Below are positions 1-6,163 of a stretch of DNA of 20,576 nucleotides, one piece after another. Within the stretch, counting starts at the first letter, position 1. Each line of letters begins with the position of its first letter. The notes below the pieces were generated by a model. That model had not been told where the DNA came from, ran no database searches, and saw only the letters and a list, made by a program, of their open reading frames with translations. The position numbers and the translations under genes are program-made. The DNA comes from Strigomonas culicis (lineage: Eukaryota; Euglenozoa; Kinetoplastea; Trypanosomatida; Trypanosomatidae). Location of the stretch: contig AUXH01000346.1 of the NCBI GenBank assembly GCA_000482145.1, positions 1 through 20,576 on the forward strand. The letters are read 5' to 3'.

Positions 1-48
<48 letters not shown>
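1..48. repeat. (GA)n dinucleotide repeat, touching the window edge
   Basis: An uninterrupted GA repeat of about 23 units runs from the first base and continues beyond the window. On the transcribed minus strand it reads as a long CT tract. Its place, downstream of the last gene in the window, suggests it serves as the polypyrimidine tract for trans-splicing of the next gene to the left. That role is inferred; the repeat itself is seen. Confidence 0.9.
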
Positions 49-51
<3 letters not shown>

Positions 52-247
52 GCACCAAAGAAGAGGAAAGATGCTGATGTAACAGATGTTGTTTTTGCCT
101 GCTACAATATGGTTAGCAATAAAGTGGCCTAATGGGAGTGCTGGCAGTGTAGAAGGCCTCGCTAGAAGATTGTAAGGACGAGAGGGAAAGGTTCACTAGA
201 ACACGCAGCCAGTGGAAGCACTGGGAAACATCACACTAACATTCACT
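49..247. other. Spacer downstream of the small basic protein gene
   Basis: This spacer follows the stop codon of the 117-residue gene on the minus strand. It holds no gene I can support. A 27-codon plus-strand frame at 49-132 is discussed among the rejected items. The stretch is probably the 3' untranslated region of the small gene plus the start of the intergenic region that ends in the GA repeat. Confidence 0.5.
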
Positions 248-601
248 TCATTTCTTTCCTTTGGTGGGAAGGAAGCCGCCGCCGATAGGAAAGTCCACTT
301 TCCTTGCTATGTTGGATTTCGTCATGAAGGGCCCCCGCACCTTCGTCTCCTTAAACAGGGTGTACTGTTGCAGGATGGGGTCCCACATCACCTTCTGCAG
401 CTTGCGCCCCGTCGCGTCGAGACGTTCGCTCTCCGTCTTGATGTACCCCTCGATGTGGCCCGTGTTGGCCTCGCTGCGGAGCGCGACCATGTTATTGCGG
501 ATCTTGCGCGGGATCACCTTGGGGATGAAGCCGACCATGCGCTTCTTGAGCCTGGTTTTGTACTGACCGTGCCCCAGGAGCGCACACGTACTACGAAGCA
601 T
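248..601 (-). CDS. Small basic protein of unknown function, possibly mitochondrial
   Basis: I do not recognise this 117-residue protein. It is very basic and has no long hydrophobic segment. The first 21 residues have several Arg and Lys, one Tyr and no acidic residue, which fits a mitochondrial presequence or an RNA-binding tail. The end is glycine- and lysine-rich (GGGFLPTKGKK). The frame is GC-rich inside an AT-rich surround and has a credible splice acceptor 16 bases upstream, so it is probably a real gene. Size, charge and the lack of low-complexity sequence would suit a mitochondrial ribosomal protein, but this is a guess from composition and not from a recognised family motif. The plus-strand frames overlapping it are shadows. 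Confidence 0.7.
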   Translation of the reverse strand: MLRSTCALLGHGQYKTRLKKRMVGFIPKVIPRKIRNNMVALRSEANTGHIEGYIKTESERLDATGRKLQKVMWDPILQQYTLFKETKVRGPFMTKSNIARKVDFPIGGGFLPTKGKK

Positions 602-616
602 GCTGACTAGGGGAGA

Positions 617-637
617 CTAAGAAGTGGAGGGGTGGAT
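617..637 (-). promoter_or_regulatory. Putative trans-splice acceptor for the small basic protein gene
   Basis: On the minus strand a C/T-rich run (CCACCCCTCCACTTCTTAG) ends in an AG at 618-617, giving a leader of 15 bases before the start codon at 601. Two further AGs lie closer to the start, at 608-607 and 604-603, so the exact site is uncertain. Confidence 0.5.
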
Positions 638-706
638 AACGGATAATGAAGTAATATGGTGAGTGAACTACACGAGCGAGCTATTCTCACACACACAGAA
701 GTGGAT

Positions 707-729
707 AACAACAACAACAACAACAACAA
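707..729. repeat. (AAC)n trinucleotide microsatellite
   Basis: About eight AAC units in a row. On the transcript strand this reads GTT repeated, which is U-rich. It lies between a splice acceptor and the serine acetyltransferase stop codon, so it may take part in 3'-end formation, but nothing proves this. Confidence 0.85.
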
Positions 730-1106
730 GTGAGAGAGTGGGTTATAATAACAATAGTAAATTTACAAGATAATGTCGTTACTACAACTGCACACACACA
801 CACTGGCATTGACTGCTTTCTTTTTCCCACAGTAGTGTCAATGCACGTCGATATAGAGCAATAAAGCTTTTTTTTTTAATTATTAAAGAAGTATATGTAC
901 AGGATGGAGAAAACATAGAAACATATATGTATATAGAAGCAATCACCCAGCTGCGATAGGAAGAGCCAATTTCGCGTCTTCAGCTCCGTCTGTGCAGCCG
1001 CCTCCAGCGTGATGAGGCTCGTGAGCCATTTAGAATGAAGTAAAAGACATCAAAATTGTGCCTTTGACACGTTTTCTCTTCGCGTCCATGTTTTTCTTTT
1101 TCTTTT

Positions 1107-2234
1107 TCAGATACCGGAGCCGTCCTTTTCGAAAAACATGCGCTCATGCTTTTCCAAGTAGCGGTTCGGCTTCTGTACCACCGACGAGTACGGGGGCACG
1201 TTGGAGACCACCCAGCAGTTACCGCCAATGGTGCTCCGCCGCCCGATCGTCACGCGGCCCAGCACGACCGCGTTGGCGTAGATGGTGACGTGGTCCTCCA
1301 GAATGGGGTGCCGTGGCAGGTCCAGGATGACCTCGCCCGTCTTCTTATCGATGGGGAAGCTCTTGGCGCCGAGCGTCACGCCCTGGTAGAGCGAGACGTA
1401 GTTGCCGAGGACGGCGGTGGCGCCCACGACCACGCCGGTGCCGTGGTCGATGAAGAAGTGGTGGCCGATGGACGTGGTGGGGTGGATGTCGATCCCCGTG
1501 AGGCCGTGCGCGATTTCCGTCAGCATGCGCGTCAGGTTGGTGGGCACGCCGAGCAGGTACAGCTGGTGGGCCACGCGCTGGTGCACCATGCAGCGGATGC
1601 CGGGGTAGCACAGCACGACCTCGCTCGGCGACGTGGCCGCCACGTCGTTGCGGAAAATGGCCTCCACGTCGGTGTGCAGCAGCCAGCGCACGTGGCTGAG
1701 GCGGTCTACGAGGAAGCGGGTCGTGATCGCCTCCGCCTTCTCCCTGCACTGGCGCAGGAACTCCGGGTCTGCGGAGGGCCGCGCGCCGCTCATGACGCTG
1801 CTATCGCGCAGGGCGGCGCGCTGCTGCTGGTCGCTCTGCCTCACCACGTCGCGCACGAGAAATGGGTAGCCGCTCTGCGGCGCGTTCCAGTCCAGCTGCG
1901 AGCGCTGCGACGTGCGCACCGGCTTGAACACGTCCACGTGGGCGACCGCGTTGCGATCGCCGTGCAGCAGAAAGGCGTTGTTGATCTGGCTGACCAGAAT
2001 ATCCGCCACGTGGCACAGAACCCACTCCATCATGGCGCCGTTGTCCACGTACGTGGGCACGACGCGCACCGGCGGGTCGCTGCACTCGGGGAAGCACACG
2101 TAGAAGAGACAGTCGGCGAGCTCCATTAGCACGCTGCGGCTGATGTGCGTGTGGTTCTTCGCCCCCGCGGCCTCCGCGGACGTCGGTGAGTTAAGAAGCT
2201 GAAGGGCCTCGCGAATGCGATCGAGGCGCTTCAT
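1107..2234 (-). CDS. SAT: Serine O-acetyltransferase
   Basis: Transfers acetyl from acetyl-CoA to L-serine, giving O-acetylserine for cysteine synthase, the first step of de novo cysteine synthesis. The 375-residue protein has an alpha-helical N-terminal part (about 1-240) followed by the left-handed beta-helix of hexapeptide repeats (about 247-345). The CysE-type signature is clear: GIDIHP (247-252), FIDHGTG (261-267) holding the catalytic Asp263 and His264 pair, and RHP (308-310) with His309, matching the three active-site positions of bacterial CysE. The protein ends in ...DGSGI. A C-terminal isoleucine is the residue that bacterial SAT inserts into cysteine synthase, so complex formation is plausible. 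It is longer than CysE because of its N-terminal region. Leishmania and T. cruzi are known to have this enzyme. A plus-strand frame of 327 codons lies opposite it and is a shadow. Confidence 0.95.
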   Translation of the reverse strand: MKRLDRIREALQLLNSPTSAEAAGAKNHTHISRSVLMELADCLFYVCFPECSDPPVRVVPTYVDNGAMMEWVLCHVADILVSQINNAFLLHGDRNAVAHVDVFKPVRTSQRSQLDWNAPQSGYPFLVRDVVRQSDQQQRAALRDSSVMSGARPSADPEFLRQCREKAEAITTRFLVDRLSHVRWLLHTDVEAIFRNDVAATSPSEVVLCYPGIRCMVHQRVAHQLYLLGVPTNLTRMLTEIAHGLTGIDIHPTTSIGHHFFIDHGTGVVVGATAVLGNYVSLYQGVTLGAKSFPIDKKTGEVILDLPRHPILEDHVTIYANAVVLGRVTIGRRSTIGGNCWVVSNVPPYSSVVQKPNRYLEKHERMFFEKDGSGI

Positions 2235-2497
2235 CGCTGTGCCAGAAAAACAACAACAACAAGGAAAAGACCAACAGCTAAAAGAGAATAAGAACTAAAT
2301 TGGCACCATGGGTAGGAACGAAACGTAAAGAACGGAAAGGAAGGGGGAACAGAAGTATAGCGCATAGAAGGGCATTGAAAAGGAAAAGATTTCATAACAG
2401 TCAACACGTGGGGACAGAAAAAAAAAAGTCAGAGAAGTACATTGTAATTACGGTTTTTTCCTAGTTTTACTTTGCTACGGTGATGAAGAAGCAGACA
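2235..2497. other. Short spacer between eEFSec and serine acetyltransferase
   Basis: About 260 bases, purine-rich on the plus strand and hence pyrimidine-rich in the transcript. It holds the 3' untranslated region of the elongation factor gene and the splice region of serine acetyltransferase. No gene is visible. Confidence 0.5.
2278..2294 (-). promoter_or_regulatory. Putative trans-splice acceptor for serine acetyltransferase
   Basis: On the minus strand TTCTTATTCTCTTTTAG ends at 2278, giving a leader of 43 bases. A second candidate is GGCACAG at 2237, behind a GTT-rich tract, but it would leave only two bases before the start codon. I prefer the first; either keeps the 2234 start. Confidence 0.5.
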
Positions 2498-4396
2498 TCA
2501 CTGTTTCAACGAAGAGTGCGACGCCAGCGGATACTTTTTGAGCCGTAGAAGGATACGCCCAGGTGTGATGAAGCAGTCCGTCTGTTCCGCCTCCTTATCC
2601 GCAGCTACCTTGCCCTTCTTCTTCGATCCGGATCCGTCCTGTGTGAAGATGGCCTTTTCAAAGACAAGCCGCACCTTTCCGGATTTACCAAAGGCGGAGT
2701 CGACCGTGCCCTTCACACAGCCGGTATCGGCGTCCAGCTTACTCTCGCCTTCCGCTGTGGCAGGACAGAAGAGCACGGCCAGGCCGATGAACTTCTGCAC
2801 CTCGGCCAGCATGACATCCCTCTCCTTCCGGGCGGCGGACCCCTGCGCGGCGGCGCTGCCCTCCTGCGCCGTGTCGTGCACCACGCCCGCCGCAATGCAG
2901 GTCCGGCCGTCCACGACGCGGTCCACCGCGAGGTCGCGGTCCTTGAAGCGCACCACGTTCAGGCTGCGCCAGTTCGGCAGGTCCGCCGCACCGTCGCCGA
3001 CGCCGACCTCGTCACCAGACACGCACTTCACCTCCGACCGCAGGGGCGCCACCAGCTCGCCCGCCAGCGCGATGCGGCAGAAGTTCTCCCGCTCAACGTC
3101 GAGCCGCATCGCCACAAAGGCGCTCCCGACCGTCGCGAGCACCGGCGCCTCCAGCAGCAGGATCGCGAAGTAGAGCGTGTGCGGCGGGGCCAGCGGCAGC
3201 GGCGTGCCCGGCGCTGGCGGTGGCTGCGCGTCCGCCGCCGCGTACTGCGCGAACGCCTCGTCCTCCAGCGCCTCCATGTAGGTGCTCTCCGCGCCGCAGT
3301 CAAACGGCGCCGCCGCCGCCGGCCGCGCAAAGTACCGCATCGTCCCCATCACGGTCGTGTGGCCGATGGTGATGTGGAACTTGGTGTGGTTGTCGCACGG
3401 CAGGGCGTGGTAGCGCACGCGGTGCGCCCGCGCGACCCACACGGAGCTGCGCTGCATCCGCTGGCCGGACGGCCCGCCCGCTGCCTCCGCGCCGGTGGTC
3501 ACGCCGCACAGGGTGCCGCGCTCCATGAGGGCCGGGTCGAACTGCGTCACGCTGAGGCCGACGCGCTCGCCCTTGTGGGCCTGCTCCACCGGCCGTCGGA
3601 ACATCTGCAGTCCCTTCACCTTTTTCGTGACCTGCTGCTCCGGCAGGAGGACGGTGTCGCCGACACGCACGACGCCGCTCATGACGGTGCCCGTGAAGAC
3701 GGTGCCCTGGCCCTTCACCGCGAAGCAGTGGTCCACCTGCAGACGGAAGAGCTCCCGCGCGAGCTGCGCGATGTCCTCCGACTGGCGCCTCAGCGCGGGC
3801 AGCGACACCAGCGCCAGCGCGTGTGGGAGGACGGCGCTCACGCCCTGCGGCGGCCCCTCTTTGGGGTCCGCCGCCACGCACACAATCGGCGCGTCCGGCC
3901 AGCGCGTCTTACGGAACGTGCTGCGCAGCTTGGTCACCAGCTTCTGCACGGCCGCCTCCCGCTCCTTCACGGAGGCGGCCGGAATGCTGTCCGTCTTGTT
4001 CACGACGACAACCAGCGGCTTCGCGAGCACCTCGCCCAGCACGAGGCACTCCGCGGTCTGCGCCTGCATGCCCTTCACGGCGTCCACGAGCAGCAGCATC
4101 ACGTCGATGATTTGAGCGCCGCCGATGATGGTGCGGATGAGGGAGCTGTGCCCCGGGCAGTCCACAAAGGTAAACTGCACCTGCTCCACCGCGGCCGCCT
4201 GCAGAAGCGGGCCGCAACCCGGCGTGGTGCTGTGCACCACGCAGGAGCTGAAGCCGAGGTCCAGCGTGATGCCGCGCGACTGGCTCTGCGGGCTCTTGTC
4301 AAACGCCGCCGTGGAGGCAGTCTGGGAGAGCGCCTTGGCGAGCGACGTCTTCCCACTGTCGACGTGCCCGAGGAGGCCAACGTTCACATTCAGCAT
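2498..4396 (-). CDS. EEFSEC: Selenocysteine-specific elongation factor (eEFSec, SelB-type GTPase)
   Basis: Delivers selenocysteyl-tRNA(Sec) to ribosomes at UGA codons of selenoprotein mRNAs. The 632-residue protein starts directly with an EF-Tu-like GTPase domain: P-loop GHVDSGKT (10-17), switch I RGITLDLGFS (41-50), DCPGH (79-83) and NKTD (133-136). The RGITLDLGFS form is typical of SelB/eEFSec and differs from the eEF1A and eIF2-gamma versions. Beta-barrel domains follow (from about 225, with VKGQGTVFTGTV), then a divergent C-terminal domain with alanine-rich inserts. It is slightly longer than animal eEFSec (about 590-600 residues), mostly through these inserts. Trypanosomatids are known to carry selenocysteine machinery and a few selenoproteins. 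The C-terminal lysine-rich stretch (SGSKKKGKVAADKEAE) may be a loop or RNA contact. A long plus-strand frame opposite is a shadow. Confidence 0.95.
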   Translation of the reverse strand: MLNVNVGLLGHVDSGKTSLAKALSQTASTAAFDKSPQSQSRGITLDLGFSSCVVHSTTPGCGPLLQAAAVEQVQFTFVDCPGHSSLIRTIIGGAQIIDVMLLLVDAVKGMQAQTAECLVLGEVLAKPLVVVVNKTDSIPAASVKEREAAVQKLVTKLRSTFRKTRWPDAPIVCVAADPKEGPPQGVSAVLPHALALVSLPALRRQSEDIAQLARELFRLQVDHCFAVKGQGTVFTGTVMSGVVRVGDTVLLPEQQVTKKVKGLQMFRRPVEQAHKGERVGLSVTQFDPALMERGTLCGVTTGAEAAGGPSGQRMQRSSVWVARAHRVRYHALPCDNHTKFHITIGHTTVMGTMRYFARPAAAAPFDCGAESTYMEALEDEAFAQYAAADAQPPPAPGTPLPLAPPHTLYFAILLLEAPVLATVGSAFVAMRLDVERENFCRIALAGELVAPLRSEVKCVSGDEVGVGDGAADLPNWRSLNVVRFKDRDLAVDRVVDGRTCIAAGVVHDTAQEGSAAAQGSAARKERDVMLAEVQKFIGLAVLFCPATAEGESKLDADTGCVKGTVDSAFGKSGKVRLVFEKAIFTQDGSGSKKKGKVAADKEAEQTDCFITPGRILLRLKKYPLASHSSLKQ

Positions 4397-4735
4397 AAGA
4401 AGAGGGACACCGTGCTAGCGGAACAACAAAAAAGTGGAGAATAAAAAGAAAATATGGTTCGTATCAGCACCTAAAAACCAGTCTGCTCCGTCCAATAGCT
4501 AAAGACACGCGCTACGATGAGAGAAGGAGTCAAAAAAAAAAAACATAGGAGAGTAAGGGAGAAGAACACTTATCAGTGATCACACCGCGCAGCTTGACGA
4601 CACGCAACACGCTCATGAGCGCGTAGAGGTCCGTCAGCAATGGGTAGGAAAGGGAAATCATGAGGAAAGGAATCACGTCTGATTACGGAAACGAGCGCGC
4701 ACACACGAAACAGTACGCCTCTCATTACATGGGGA
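4397..4735. other. Intergenic region between URM1 and eEFSec
   Basis: About 340 bases of spacer holding the 3' untranslated region of URM1 and the leader region of eEFSec. A minus-strand frame at 4573-4767 runs into the URM1 gene in another frame and has no recognisable content. I see no RNA gene here. Confidence 0.5.
4512..4545 (-). promoter_or_regulatory. Putative trans-splice acceptor for eEFSec
   Basis: On the minus strand a run of twelve T is followed by GACTCCTTCTCTCATCGTAG, ending at 4512. This gives a leader of 115 bases. A closer candidate is CCGCTAG at 4415 behind a T-rich tract, giving an 18-base leader. Both may be used; the coding start is unaffected. Confidence 0.5.
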
Positions 4736-5053
4736 TTAACCTCCGTGTAGCGTCGATATAAACTCAATAGTGTCCGTGTTCTGAATCACGTAGTCTAGTC
4801 CACCGACCACCTCCGCGTCGCAGCTGTTCACCAGTACTAGAATTCCTGGACGAATGGTTTCGCCTGATACATCTAGGAAGAGTTCCGGTCTCTCTTGGAT
4901 GTAGCGCTCCTTCAGTATCTGAATAAGGCCGTTGATGGTGGTGCCCTCCGGGACGATATGGTTAATAGAAAAAGATGTTTGTTTGTTGAAGAGCAGCTCA
5001 CAGCCCCCGCTGAGGCCAATGTTCACCACGTCCAGCGTTGGGTGTGTCGCCAT
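4736..5053 (-). CDS. URM1: Ubiquitin-related modifier 1 (Urm1)
   Basis: Sulfur carrier and ubiquitin-like protein used for 2-thiolation of wobble uridine in cytosolic tRNAs; it can also be conjugated to proteins. The 105-residue product has the Urm1 features: an N-terminal strand with GGCELLF, a central region with LFLDVSGETIRPGILVLVNS, the segment VGGLDY, and the end IEFISTLHGG. The final Gly-Gly is the site that an E1-like enzyme (Uba4) turns into a thiocarboxylate. The length is typical. The open frame extends 43 codons further upstream, but that part is AT-rich and hydrophobic, and the only good splice acceptor lies at 5065, so the Met at 5053 is the start. It sits between eEFSec and the PKA-R-like gene. 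Confidence 0.93.
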   Translation of the reverse strand: MATHPTLDVVNIGLSGGCELLFNKQTSFSINHIVPEGTTINGLIQILKERYIQERPELFLDVSGETIRPGILVLVNSCDAEVVGGLDYVIQNTDTIEFISTLHGG

Positions 5054-5064
5054 TGGATAGGTAT

Positions 5065-5170
5065 CTTGAAGGACAGTGAAGAAGAGTACAGTGCATATAT
5101 AGATGTATGTGCGAATGAGAGGGAAGGAGAGAATGCGATTAGACGAAAGAAAATAGAAATAATATAGGTT
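5065..5170 (-). promoter_or_regulatory. Trans-splice acceptor for URM1 with a long AG-free zone
   Basis: On the minus strand a pyrimidine-rich stretch (including CATTCTCTCCTTCCCTCTC) reaches its first AG at 5066-5065. From 5170 down to 5067 there is not one AG dinucleotide on this strand. An AG-free zone of about 100 bases before an acceptor is a strong mark of a real splice site. The resulting leader is 11 bases and excludes the upstream frame extension from the mRNA. Confidence 0.65.
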
Positions 5171-5310
5171 CTCGTACAACAAGTAACGGAACTACACACT
5201 ATTGCTTATATGGCTTACAAAGGAAATATGTATGCATGTCCTTTTTTGTTCGTATACGTTTTTTTTTGCTGCTTCGCTTTACATGCTTGTTAAATTGTGG
5301 TTACGTGCAT

Positions 5311-5330
5311 ATACATATATATATATATAT

Positions 5331-5381
<51 letters not shown>

Positions 5382-5386
5382 TGTGT
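5311..5386. repeat. Compound (AT)n-(GT)n microsatellite
   Basis: Roughly nine AT units are followed by about 27 GT units with two interruptions (GTATGT at the start, GTTTGT near the end). The transcript strand reads AC repeats and then AT repeats. Alternating purine-pyrimidine DNA of this length can adopt Z-form. Its place is the presumed 3' untranslated region of the PKA-R-like gene. Confidence 0.92.
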
Positions 5387-6163
5387 ACGGCAGGCTCCAC
5401 ACAACTCCCAGAGTTCTCCGAGACATTTGCTTCTCAAAAAAATAATAATAATCAGTACATATAGATTAGAGGTCGAAAGGGCTATCACAGAAAGAAAAGA
5501 AAAAAAACACTCACACGAAACAAATAGGAACGTGTAGCATGTACATTTAAATTATTACGTTAGTGAAGCGAAAACGTCATTCAGTTTACGACGTCTAAAT
5601 GGGTTTTTGTTTTAGCTGACTAGCGTATGTACATCCGAGAAACACACAGCGACTAAAAAAAAGAGAGATTAAAAAGATGAAATACAGAGAGAGACCACGC
5701 GCCCGAGAAAAACCGCCAAACTGAGAAGGAAAACAATGAGGGCAAACTTACAAAAACGAAACAGGCGGAAATAAAAATGCAACGACGTATTGGTGCCAGC
5801 ATAATGTGTTACTTCTACTTGTGTAAAAAGGCTCCTTGTTTTCTTTTGTGACGATCCTTATTGAGTTAACATAGTTACTACATTTTGTATTATTATTATC
5901 TCTCTTCTTTTTACCCCTTGTTGATTTTCAGAAGTGCTCCAAAATCTTCTATACCTTTCTCTCTTTATTTACTTATAGGTATGTTTGCATATGCATACTT
6001 TCGTTGTTGTCCTTTGATACGCAAGTCGAAAAGTATCATTTACATGAAATAAAAGAAGAATAACAGTAGACGAAAATACATGCGTATATCTGAGCCTTGT
6101 CATACCCTGTATGAAGAAGTCTTCCGATATGCTGCTTCGCGCTGCTGCCGCTCGTTTGCCTGT

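Larger units (their letters stand above)
602..1106. other. Intergenic region, serine acetyltransferase 3' side
   Basis: About 500 bases of AT-rich spacer with no supported gene. It should contain the 3' untranslated region of the serine acetyltransferase gene and, near its left end, the splice acceptor of the next gene. An AAC microsatellite (707-729), a short CA run near 790 and a run of ten T near 868 are visible. No tRNA-like or snoRNA-like structure was recognised. Confidence 0.5.
5054..6163. other. Longest spacer of the window, between the PKA-R-like gene and URM1
   Basis: A gene-free stretch of about 1.1 kb, AT-rich. Nearly all of it should be 3' untranslated region of the PKA-R-like transcript, since the URM1 acceptor is at 5065. 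It contains an AT/GT microsatellite (5311-5386). At 5896-5931 there is a pyrimidine tract plus AG on the plus strand, the opposite polarity to the other acceptors. Small frames here are low-complexity. No tRNA, snoRNA or conserved protein was recognised. Confidence 0.55.

Noticed and set aside
49..132. 27-codon plus-strand frame starting MAPKKRKD, similar to a nuclear localisation signal
   Set aside because: It is short, on the non-coding strand, in spacer sequence next to a GA repeat, and the basic run follows the purine-rich composition. No plus-strand splice tract that would suit a separate gene is convincing; the GA repeat is not a pyrimidine tract on this strand.
2876..4444. 522-codon plus-strand frame opposite eEFSec
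   Set aside because: It is an Arg/His/Leu-rich shadow of the GTPase gene without any recognisable motif.
5202..5537. Frames across the AT/GT repeat on both strands
   Set aside because: They encode only Cys-Val, Thr-His or Tyr-Ile dipeptide repeats created by the microsatellite.
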